Part shown: piece after piece, positions 1 through 6,418 of the stretch | Layout of the letters: the number at the start of each line of letters is the position of its first letter | Numbering within the stretch: the stretch's first letter is position 1 | NCBI GenBank assembly: GCA_023414985.1 | Contig: JAEZLY010000169.1 | Span: forward strand, 1-14,526 | Source: Bacillota bacterium | GTDB lineage: Bacteria > Bacillota > Clostridia > Lachnospirales > Lachnospiraceae | DNA length: 14,526 nucleotides | Direction of reading: 5' to 3' | Notes under the pieces: generated by a model | The model's database searches: none | The model's input: the letters and a program-made list of their open reading frames with translations, nothing else | Told to the model about the DNA's origin: nothing | Program-made: the position numbers and the translations under genes

Positions 1-2097
1 TATGCGGCTGTAGTAAATGATATTCAGATCACAGAATTGGATCTTCAGTCTAGTCTGGATTATACCGGTGCGAATCAGAGCGCGGAATATACCAAGCAGG
101 CTTACCGCTATAAAGCACTCTTTGATAAGATGGTTCAGCTGGACCAGGAAGAGGGCATTGATATCACCTCAGTAACCATGTGGGGAACCCATGACGGAGC
201 CTCCTGGCTGAACAGCTCAAGTGTGGTCGGCGGCGGAGCAGACGGCAGCAGAAAACAGTGTCCATTGTTATTTGACGATGAATATCAGGCTAAGCCGGCT
301 TATTACGGAATCGTAGATCCAGGTCAGCTGGAGCCGTTCACGAACAGTATTAAGTCATTGTATTCGGCGGATGAGAACTGGACGATTGCACCGGCTACAG
401 TCTATACGAACAACGGTACCGAGATTTCCTTCAAGACATTATGGAAGAATGACGGTCTTAAGGTACAGGTACTGATCAAGGATGATACACCGGCAGAAGG
501 AGATAAGATTATCGTCTATGTCGATGAAGCCAACAGCAAATCGGGAACTGCTGAGATCAAGCAATATACCCTGGCAAGAAGCAGCGGAACCACAGCAGCG
601 GGAGGCTATATGGGCACGATTAGTATACCGCTTAATGATTATCAGGTTGGCAAGGTGATCGGCTTTGATGTGGCGGTCATCAATGATGGAATGAAGCTCT
701 CCTGGAACGATCTGAAGGATACCCAGGAGGCTACAAGTAAATATTACGGAGAGCTTACACTGAAGCCATATGCGCAGGTCAATTACGGTACACCGGTGAT
801 TGACGGTACACTGGATACAATCTGGCAGACACAGAGTGCGCTTCCATTGACGGTGAAGACAGGCAATCCGCAGGCAACAGCCACTGTTCGGACGATGTGG
901 GATGACACCTATTTCTATGTGTTTGCCGATGTGACGGACAGCAATTTATCCAAGGAGAGTGCCAATGCCTGGGAAGAGGATTCCGTGGAGATCTTCCTGG
1001 ATCAGAATAATGCGAAGACGTCCGCTTATGAAGGCGATGACTGTCAGTACCGCATCAACTATGATAATGAAGCATCCTTCAACGGAACCAAATGCACAGC
1101 TGAAAACCTTAGCTCGACAACAAAGCCTACGGCTAACGGCTACATCGTTGAAGCTGCAATTAAGTGGACGGACATTACCCCGGCGAACGGAACCGTAATC
1201 GGTACGGACTTCCAGATCAATGATGATACCGGAACCGGTAGCCGTGCCGGAACCTATAACTGGTACGATAATACGGGAACGGGCTATTCCAATCCTTCCG
1301 TACTGGGAACGGTGATACTGATTAAGAATTCCCCCGGCAATAACGGTGGTAATAATGGTGGCAACAACGGTGGGAATAACGGCGGTAACAATGGTGGCAA
1401 CAACGGAGGCAGCCAAGGCGGTAACGGCGGCAATAACGGCTCTGACAATCAGAACAGGGAAGACCGGGAAACGAAAGTAGCAGGAAAGACCTTGCAGGAA
1501 GCTATGGCTGAGAGCGCAGTAATTACGAAGCTTCTGAAGAATCCGAAGGTGAAGGGTACGGTGCTTTCTGTGACTAAGTCGATCGAAGGAGCAGAGACAG
1601 TAAAGACCAAGGTTCAGGATGCAAAGCCGGGAAGCAGAGTGTATATCTACCGTGTCAATGAAATTACCGGTAAGCTGGAGACGGTAGCCTTCGGTTACTC
1701 CTATCTCGTAGACGCAGATGGAAATGTCTCCTTCCCGCTGCTGGAAGGTGGTAATTATGTCATTCTGACCAAGAAAGCAGATCCGAAGCTGGTAACGCCG
1801 TTAAGAAAACAGATAACGGTTACAGCTCCGAAGTCAATCAAAGCAGGTGAAAGTGCTCCGATTAAGCTGGAGCTGCCCGCTACGCTGGAATTGACGAGTT
1901 CCTTAGGGAGTGAGACCACCTTCGACGGCGTCGGGGCTGCGGTCGCATCCTATCAGGTCAGCGATCCGTCCGTAGCAACAGTGGATAAGAACGGCAGGAT
2001 CAATGCGAAGAAGAAAGGCAAGGTAACGGTAACCATCACGGTAAGGCTATATAATGGGACTGTTAAGAGATATTCAACAGAGTTGAATATCACATAA
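1..2097 (+). CDS. GH10 endo-1,4-beta-xylanase with CBM9-like modules, 3' part (5' end outside window)
   Basis: This secreted xylanase would cut the beta-1,4-xylan backbone. The frame is open from base 1, so the gene starts upstream; 698 codons are visible. The window begins in the last third of the GH10 barrel: codons 10-14 read ITELD, the family nucleophile motif, with the catalytic Glu at 34-36. A WGTHDGASWL stretch and a PLLFDDEYQAKPAY stretch, typical of the GH10 C-terminal end, follow. Then come a divergent CBM9-like module (about codons 113-256), a clearer CBM9 module (about 260-442, with IDGTLD, TMWDD and WEEDSVEIFLD), an Asn/Gly linker (about 447-490) and a C-terminal region. That region ends in a Big2-like Ig fold (about 610-698, with SDPSVATVDKNGRI). 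No sortase, SLH or dockerin signal is visible, so the protein is probably released or loosely wall-bound. The family call is firm; true length and signal peptide cannot be seen. Confidence 0.93.
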   Translation, partial: YAAVVNDIQITELDLQSSLDYTGANQSAEYTKQAYRYKALFDKMVQLDQEEGIDITSVTMWGTHDGASWLNSSSVVGGGADGSRKQCPLLFDDEYQAKPAYYGIVDPGQLEPFTNSIKSLYSADENWTIAPATVYTNNGTEISFKTLWKNDGLKVQVLIKDDTPAEGDKIIVYVDEANSKSGTAEIKQYTLARSSGTTAAGGYMGTISIPLNDYQVGKVIGFDVAVINDGMKLSWNDLKDTQEATSKYYGELTLKPYAQVNYGTPVIDGTLDTIWQTQSALPLTVKTGNPQATATVRTMWDDTYFYVFADVTDSNLSKESANAWEEDSVEIFLDQNNAKTSAYEGDDCQYRINYDNEASFNGTKCTAENLSSTTKPTANGYIVEAAIKWTDITPANGTVIGTDFQINDDTGTGSRAGTYNWYDNTGTGYSNPSVLGTVILIKNSPGNNGGNNGGNNGGNNGGNNGGNNGGSQGGNGGNNGSDNQNREDRETKVAGKTLQEAMAESAVITKLLKNPKVKGTVLSVTKSIEGAETVKTKVQDAKPGSRVYIYRVNEITGKLETVAFGYSYLVDADGNVSFPLLEGGNYVILTKKADPKLVTPLRKQITVTAPKSIKAGESAPIKLELPATLELTSSLGSETTFDGVGAAVASYQVSDPSVATVDKNGRINAKKKGKVTVTITVRLYNGTVKRYSTELNIT
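1339..1440 (+). repeat. In-frame 12-base repeats encoding an (NNGG)n linker
   Basis: Six consecutive 12-base units (1339-1410) each encode Asn-Asn-Gly-Gly. They are followed by decayed units (SQGG, then NGGNNG) to 1440. This is a flexible linker between the carbohydrate-binding modules and the C-terminal Ig-like region of the xylanase. The units differ at third codon positions (AAT/AAC, GGT/GGC/GGA/GGG), so the peptide repeat is conserved better than the DNA repeat. Confidence 0.9.
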
Positions 2098-2114
2098 TCC
2101 TTCCCTCAATCTGC

Positions 2115-2157
2115 TTTTAAAAAGGGCTTCAGCAAACTCCGGTCTGCTGAAGCCCTT
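2115..2157 (-). terminator. Terminator between convergent genes, best oriented for the minus strand
   Basis: A perfect 13-bp stem pairs 2122-2134 with 2145-2157 around a 10-base loop. Read on the minus strand, the stem runs into a TTTTT tract (2123-2119), with its first T's inside the stem, which fits a rho-independent terminator for the minus-strand gene ending at 2163. On the plus strand the stem lies 24 bases after the xylanase stop but has only a weak T tract, so it may work in both directions with lower efficiency for the xylanase. Confidence 0.8.
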
Positions 2158-2162
2158 CCATG

Positions 2163-2993
2163 TTAATTAAGGTTATTCAATATTTCCTGATAGCGCCTTG
2201 TTGCCAGAGCACTTGGTTCTCCTTGTCGGCAGAAGGACAGTCCGGAAAGCTTTCGATTGACCCGCTCTGCCACAACCTGCCCATGGACAGTTTTTGCTTC
2301 CAGAGCCTTCAAGGCATCAAGAAATCGTGGGTCCTTTTTTGCCCTCTGATAGAAGGACAGGACATAGACATAGATGAAAAGGTTATAATTGCGGAAGGGA
2401 TATTCCACCTGCATAAAAAGGGTACCCATCCCATAGTGACAAGGGCCGATCGGCTTACGGATGATCCAGTGCTCAAGTAAGAAATCCACTGCTCTGTCGA
2501 GTGCAGGCTCCTTTTCGAAGTGTTCACTGAAACGGAAAGCATTGAGCACAGTCAATGTCGGAAAAGGGTTGGAATATTCAGTCTCTGGGCCTCGGCCGAA
2601 GCTGAACTTATTGCAGCGCCATCCCCCGTCGATATACTGAATATCCAAAAAATGCCGCAAGGTCTGCTGCAGCCTGGCATCCGAAGCATATCCCATGCGA
2701 CAGAGGGTTTCAGCAGCATGGGCTGTATGACAGGGGTAAATTCCGCCCTGAGGAGCTGTCCGGAAACGTCCATCCTTCTGCCAGGTGCTGAAAATCAGAT
2801 CAGCAGCCTCCTTCAGAATAGGCTCACCGGGGTCCATACCTAACTCCAGTAAGAGCTGGACACTTTCCAGAGTTGAAAATGGAGCACCTTTTTGCAGACG
2901 CTTGTCCGGCGTAGTCCAAAGATCACTTCCGTTATCGTATCTGTGGGACAGGATTACTTCTACATCCGATAAATATTGCTCCTCAACAGCCAT
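2163..2993 (-). CDS. Alpha/alpha-toroid protein of the prenyltransferase/squalene-cyclase-like fold, function unknown
   Basis: The 276-aa protein has no signal peptide or membrane helix and is likely cytosolic. It contains one clear QW motif (Q119-x-x-D-G-G-W125, in QYIDGGWRC) and a degenerate copy around W71 (QKDGRF), as in the terpenoid-cyclase/prenyltransferase alpha/alpha toroid. A CHTAH stretch (89-93) and a conserved-looking GPCHYGMG segment (183-190) could form a pocket or metal site. It is less than half the length of squalene-hopene cyclases and I see no DxDD acid motif, so a cyclase call is not justified. I start it at ATG 2993, because the AGAGGTG ribosome site lies 6 bases upstream; a GTG at 3002 would overlap that site. 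It has its own promoter and follows the ROK gene by 87 bases. Homologues are often labelled prenyltransferase from fold alone. Confidence 0.75.
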   Translation of the reverse strand: MAVEEQYLSDVEVILSHRYDNGSDLWTTPDKRLQKGAPFSTLESVQLLLELGMDPGEPILKEAADLIFSTWQKDGRFRTAPQGGIYPCHTAHAAETLCRMGYASDARLQQTLRHFLDIQYIDGGWRCNKFSFGRGPETEYSNPFPTLTVLNAFRFSEHFEKEPALDRAVDFLLEHWIIRKPIGPCHYGMGTLFMQVEYPFRNYNLFIYVYVLSFYQRAKKDPRFLDALKALEAKTVHGQVVAERVNRKLSGLSFCRQGEPSALATRRYQEILNNLN

Positions 2994-2999
2994 GTTCTT

Positions 3000-3006
3000 C
3001 ACCTCT
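3000..3006 (-). promoter_or_regulatory. Ribosome binding site that decides the start of the toroid gene
   Basis: On the minus strand this reads AGAGGTG, 6 bases before the ATG at 2993. It overlaps the in-frame GTG at 3002, which is therefore unlikely to be the start. Confidence 0.7.
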
Positions 3007-3022
3007 GATTGATATTTACGCC

Positions 3023-3031
3023 ATTATATCA
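3023..3031 (-). promoter_or_regulatory. Extended -10 promoter for the toroid gene
   Basis: On the minus strand this reads TGATATAAT, a perfect TATAAT with an extended -10 TGn. No good -35 hexamer lies 17 bases further upstream, which suits an extended -10 promoter. Transcription would start near 3016, about 23 bases before the ATG at 2993, and would uncouple this gene from the GH1-ROK pair. Confidence 0.6.
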
Positions 3032-3080
3032 TAAAGTGTCGTTTTTTTCCAGAAGGAAGTAACATCTTTCCATACCGGTC

Positions 3081-4004
3081 CTAGCCTTGATGCAGCAGGT
3101 GATACAGGGCTCCGTATACATTGGCATCCAGAGCAAGACTGCCTTGCTTCAGATTCACTTCAAAATCCTTATTATCCAAGGTAACCATATCCAGAAAGCT
3201 TGCGGCAGGGCCCTGCAGTAACTGGATTGGGATTTCCCGCAGCTTACGTCGGATGGTATCCATCAGAACCGGCTGTGCAGATAGACCGCCTGTTACGACA
3301 GTACAATCCAGATCCAGCAGCAGGGAGGCATTATAGATGATTCCTGCAATTCCTTCGCAGTAAGTATCCAGCATCCCGACAGCCATCGGATCACCCTGTG
3401 CCACGAATTCAAAGAATCTCGGTCCCGTCATCTCCTGAATAGGAATCTGCTTCATCGCTGCCATCTGATAGAGCAGCAGTGCGAAGGTGGTAGTCAGGCC
3501 GGAAAGCTCGAATTTACCGCCGCCGAAGGCACTCAACATACCGAAAACCATGGCTGAATTGAGCCGTTCTCCCTGATAAAGCTCCCCGTTCAGGATCAAG
3601 CCGCCACCCATACCGCTGCCCAGAACAATGACAAGAAGATTCCGATAGCCCTGCCCCGAGCCCTTCCACCATTCGCCCAGCGCAGCGGAAAAACCATCGT
3701 TTAAGATTGAGACAGGAAGACCGGTACGGGCTTCCATTTCCTTTTTCAGATTCACACCACGCAGAAACTTCATGGTATAAGCCCGGTAGGTATCCCCGTC
3801 CGGTTCCATGCGCCCGTTGGTGCTGATGGCGATTCCATCCACACGGCCCTTGAATCTGGCTGTAATATCTGCCATGTTCTTAAAATAAGCTTCATATGAT
3901 TCATAATCGGTCGGGATGCTTTCCTTGGAAAGAATCTGACCCTCCGTACTCATTAAGGCAAACTTTGTATTGGTACCCCCAATATCAAAAACCAATTTAT
4001 CCAT
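3081..4004 (-). CDS. ROK-family sugar kinase, probable beta-glucoside (BglK-like) kinase
   Basis: This 307-aa cytosolic kinase would phosphorylate a sugar with ATP. The N-terminal phosphate loop DIGGTNTK (residues 7-14), the catalytic-base region LNDG with D103, and the GSGMGGG loop (129-135) are all present, and the length is normal for ROK proteins. The usual ExGH sugar/zinc motif and the CxCGxxGC zinc cluster are missing; the matching stretch reads MVFGMLSAFGGG (152-163). ROK beta-glucoside kinases also lack the zinc cluster, as I recall for Klebsiella BglK. The loss of the sugar-contacting Glu is more unusual. The gene starts 21 bases after the GH1 stop, with a GGGGTG ribosome site 7 bases before its ATG. 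That arrangement suggests it makes the 6-phosphate substrate for the GH1 enzyme in a non-PTS route. The ROK family is firm; the substrate is inferred from context. Confidence 0.85.
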   Translation of the reverse strand: MDKLVFDIGGTNTKFALMSTEGQILSKESIPTDYESYEAYFKNMADITARFKGRVDGIAISTNGRMEPDGDTYRAYTMKFLRGVNLKKEMEARTGLPVSILNDGFSAALGEWWKGSGQGYRNLLVIVLGSGMGGGLILNGELYQGERLNSAMVFGMLSAFGGGKFELSGLTTTFALLLYQMAAMKQIPIQEMTGPRFFEFVAQGDPMAVGMLDTYCEGIAGIIYNASLLLDLDCTVVTGGLSAQPVLMDTIRRKLREIPIQLLQGPAASFLDMVTLDNKDFEVNLKQGSLALDANVYGALYHLLHQG

Positions 4005-4025
4005 GCTTTCACCCCATTCTCTTCT

Positions 4026-5399
4026 CTATAATTCTTCGCCGTTGCTGGTGATGACTTGTTTGAACCAATCATAGCTTTTCTTTTTGTACCTTGCCAGATC
4101 CTTAAGCTCGGTATCGGTACGGTTCACATAGATGAAGCCGTAGCGCTTCTTCATCTCGCATTGGGAGCTTAGGATATCAATCGGCCCCCAGGTCAGAAAG
4201 CCCATCAGCTCGACTCCATCCTCGGATACGGCAAGCTTCAGCTGCTCCAGATGCTCCCGGAAGTAATTAATCCGGTAATCATCCTCAACAGAATTTTGCT
4301 CGTTTAGGTGTTCATCCACACCGATTCCACATTCAATCGTGAATACAGGAAGGTGGTAGCGTTCGTAAAGCTCCTTGACAGTCAGCCTCAGTCCAACAGG
4401 ATCGATGGTCCAGCCCCATTCGGTTTGCTGAAGATATTCGTTCTTCGGCGGATTCTGTATTGCGCCCAGAATAATAGAGGCTCCATCGCTTTTTTGACCG
4501 GCAGTGATCGTCAAGGACATATAATAGCTGTGAGCCAGAAAATCCATCTTAGCCTGGCTTAAATACTCCAGATCACCGGGCAGAATCGGAGGGGTTACTC
4601 CGGCTGTCGCCCAATCCTTCAGCAGGTCTGCGGGATACGCACCGTGTGCGAAGACATCCAACGTCTGATAATTATAGCTCCGGTTTGCTTTCTGCGCAGC
4701 GAGAATGTCCTCAGGTTTGCAGGTAGCCGGATAGATCGGCATGAAATTGACCATTCCACCTACCTTGGCATGGGGGGCATAGGTACGTGCTAGATGCCAG
4801 ACTGCTGCGGAGGCGAGGAACATATGATGGATACAGGCTGCCTGAAGCCGGCTCTTCTCCTGCTGCGGCGTATCATGCGGAAGCTGGAATAAAGCCACCA
4901 TGGCGGCTGCATTCTGCTCGTTGAAGGGGATATAGTATTTCACCCTTGTTCCGAAGCGTCGGATGACCGCTTCCACATATTTCTTAAAGCCTTCGACGGT
5001 CTCTCTGCTGTTCCAGCCGCCGTATTTCTTCTGTAGTGCCAGAGGCATATCGAAGTGATGGAGGCACACCACCGGTTCGATATGATTCTTCAGAAGCTCG
5101 TCTACGACTGCTTCATAGAAGCGAAGACCTTCCTCGTTCAGCTCTCCTTCACCGTCCGGAAGGATACGAGCCCAGCTCAGGGAGAAACGATAGGCTGTAA
5201 ATCCCATTCCGGCAAAAAGCGCGATGTCTTCCTTGTAGCGGTGGTAAAAATCGATTGCCACCTTCCAGTCTGAGCCGAACTTCGTGGTCCCCTGCGCATC
5301 ATAAGTAGTCAGGCCCTTTCCGCCCTCGTCCCAGGCCCCTTCCGTCTGCATGCTTGATACGGAACCGCCCCACATAAAATCCTTTGAGAGTATACTCAT
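4026..5399 (-). CDS. GH1 family 6-phospho-beta-glucosidase
   Basis: This 457-aa cytosolic enzyme would hydrolyse phosphorylated beta-glucosides such as cellobiose-6-phosphate to glucose-6-phosphate plus glucose or an aglycone. It has the GH1 N-terminal signature (FMWGGSVSSMQTEGAW, residues 8-23), the acid/base Glu161 (FNEQ, usually NEP) and the nucleophile Glu356 (IECG, usually ENG). Ser411, Lys418 and Tyr420 keep the S-x6-K-x-Y spacing of the phosphate-binding site of 6-phospho-glycosidases, which favours a phosphorylated substrate. The start is ATG 5399: an AGGAG site lies 9 bases upstream and the GH1 fold begins directly. A longer reading from 5444 would add 15 unrelated residues. The gene is divergent from the AraC regulator and leads the ROK operon. 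The changed residues beside both catalytic acids are worth noting but both acids remain. Confidence 0.9.
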   Translation of the reverse strand: MSILSKDFMWGGSVSSMQTEGAWDEGGKGLTTYDAQGTTKFGSDWKVAIDFYHRYKEDIALFAGMGFTAYRFSLSWARILPDGEGELNEEGLRFYEAVVDELLKNHIEPVVCLHHFDMPLALQKKYGGWNSRETVEGFKKYVEAVIRRFGTRVKYYIPFNEQNAAAMVALFQLPHDTPQQEKSRLQAACIHHMFLASAAVWHLARTYAPHAKVGGMVNFMPIYPATCKPEDILAAQKANRSYNYQTLDVFAHGAYPADLLKDWATAGVTPPILPGDLEYLSQAKMDFLAHSYYMSLTITAGQKSDGASIILGAIQNPPKNEYLQQTEWGWTIDPVGLRLTVKELYERYHLPVFTIECGIGVDEHLNEQNSVEDDYRINYFREHLEQLKLAVSEDGVELMGFLTWGPIDILSSQCEMKKRYGFIYVNRTDTELKDLARYKKKSYDWFKQVITSNGEEL

Positions 5400-5408
5400 A
5401 AATACTTT

Positions 5409-5413
5409 CTCCT
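5409..5413 (-). promoter_or_regulatory. Ribosome binding site that decides the GH1 start
   Basis: On the minus strand this reads AGGAG, 9 bases before ATG 5399. It supports the shorter GH1 protein over an in-frame start at 5444. Confidence 0.65.
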
Positions 5414-5429
5414 TTTCTCGTTTAACAGG

Positions 5430-5452
5430 GCTGTTGCATAACATTCAACAGC
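5430..5452. promoter_or_regulatory. Inverted repeat in the GH1 leader, candidate operator
   Basis: GCTGTTG (5430-5436) and CAACAGC (5446-5452) form perfect 7-bp arms around a 9-base spacer, 31 bases before the GH1 start codon. It could be a regulator site or a weak leader hairpin. There is no T tract, so it is not a classical terminator. Confidence 0.4.
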
Positions 5453-5476
5453 TCCTGCAGCCAATTACCTCTTATA

Positions 5477-5505
5477 TTGCTATCGTAGCAGTTCGGTGGT
5501 ATAAT
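5477..5505 (+). promoter_or_regulatory. Sigma-A promoter of the AraC-type regulator gene
   Basis: TTGCTA (5477-5482) and a perfect TATAAT (5500-5505) are separated by 17 bases. Transcription would start near 5512 and give a leader of about 40 bases before ATG 5551. Confidence 0.7.
5478..5490. promoter_or_regulatory. 13-bp inverted repeat over the -35 box, candidate operator
   Basis: TGCTA-TCG-TAGCA is a perfect 5-bp-arm palindrome overlapping the -35 hexamer of the regulator promoter, midway between the divergent GH1 and araC-type genes. A protein bound here would block the regulator promoter and could act on the GH1 promoter. It does not match the cre consensus spacing, and AraC proteins more often bind direct repeats, so the binding protein is unknown. 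Confidence 0.4.
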
Positions 5506-5550
5506 TGTTGTAATATTTTAAGGTTAATAGTAAATATTTGAGGTGATTCT

Positions 5551-6288
5551 ATGAGTAAAAGACAGGCTGAGCATGCCATGAAGGAGATGCTAATATCCGG
5601 TTACGGGCATTATTCCCGTGCGGAGGAGAAGAAGATCATAACAGCCCTGCTTCAGGGGAATATACCCCTTGCAGACAACCAGGGTCTTGGGCTGCAGCTC
5701 ACCAATGCTTCCATGAATGAGTATCCCCTGGCAGCGCAGCCTCTCAGGTCGATTAAAAATAATCTGATCTGCGGAGTAGCGATTATGTGTCGTAACGCCG
5801 CAGATCTGGGAGCTGATGACGAACGCTGTTATGCACTCAGCGATTATTATATCAACGAGGTGGAGCAGCGGGCAGATATGAACAACTGGCAGGAGCTGAT
5901 GTCGGAGATGATCCGGCATTACATCGAATTGGTGCGGGCCGGTAGAGAAAAGAAATATACACTGCCTATCAGCCGGGCTATTCGGTATATCCATCAGCAT
6001 ATTTACGAACCATGCCGTCTCGGGGATGTGGCGAAGGCAGCAAAGGTCCATCCCAGCTATCTGTCCGCTCTGTTCAAGACTGAGACAGGTGTAGCCATGA
6101 CACAGTATGTCAGAGATAAGAAGATAGAGGAGGCCAAGAATCTACTCCGTGATTCCGGCTACACCGTATCTGAGATTGCGGAGATGCTGGGCTATAACAG
6201 TCTGTCTTATTTTATCAAAGTGTTTCACCGGGTCTGCGGCTGCAGTCCGAGAGAATATGCTGCAGAGGTAATCTCCGGAAGTGTCTGA
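5551..6288 (+). CDS. AraC/YesN-type transcriptional regulator of the GH1-ROK operon (inferred)
   Basis: This 245-aa DNA-binding protein has a C-terminal AraC domain of about 100 residues. The first helix-turn-helix lies around 156-177 (LGDVAKAAKVHPSYLSALFK) and the second around 205-227 (TVSEIAEMLGYNSLSYFIKVF), followed by the family ending CSPREY. The N-terminal 130 residues are not a cupin-like arabinose pocket. They include a PLRSIKNNLI segment and an ALSDYYINEVE helix, of a type seen in other Firmicute AraC regulators and possibly a helical sensing domain. A GAGGTGA ribosome site lies 5 bases before the ATG. Divergence from GH1-ROK suggests it controls beta-glucoside use. The ligand is unknown, and whether it activates or represses is not visible. 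I see no clear terminator after it. Confidence 0.88.
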   Translation: MSKRQAEHAMKEMLISGYGHYSRAEEKKIITALLQGNIPLADNQGLGLQLTNASMNEYPLAAQPLRSIKNNLICGVAIMCRNAADLGADDERCYALSDYYINEVEQRADMNNWQELMSEMIRHYIELVRAGREKKYTLPISRAIRYIHQHIYEPCRLGDVAKAAKVHPSYLSALFKTETGVAMTQYVRDKKIEEAKNLLRDSGYTVSEIAEMLGYNSLSYFIKVFHRVCGCSPREYAAEVISGSV

Positions 6289-6333
6289 GAGGGTTGTATA
6301 TCGGAGCTTGATAGAAAAAGAGTTTTAATAGGA

Positions 6334-6362
6334 TTGAACTAATAGTTAAAAAGTAGTATTAT
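6334..6362 (+). promoter_or_regulatory. Sigma-A promoter of the secreted protein gene at 6419
   Basis: TTGAAC (6334-6339) and TATTAT (6357-6362) are exactly 17 bases apart. The leader is about 50 bases and ends in a GGAGG site (6408-6412). Confidence 0.65.
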
Positions 6363-6418
6363 ATGGAAATTACATGATACTAATAATTCACAGGTATTCT
6401 TAGGGATGGAGGTTTATG

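Noticed and set aside
946..1416. Long minus-strand open frame opposite the xylanase
   Set aside because: It mirrors the CBM9 coding region and the NNGG repeat (giving Val/Ile/Thr-rich translation), with no ribosome site and no domain.
2163..2993. Squalene-hopene cyclase or protein prenyltransferase
   Set aside because: It has one clear QW motif, no DxDD and about 276 residues; only the toroid fold is supportable.
5478..5490. Catabolite-repression (cre) site
   Set aside because: The palindrome is 13 bp with a 3-base centre and lacks the TGnAAnCGnT core, so it was kept only as an unassigned operator candidate.
5415..5540. Minus-strand promoter for the GH1-ROK operon
   Set aside because: One must exist here, but the candidates (for example TTAACC-N18-TATACC or an isolated TATAAG) match too poorly to place it.
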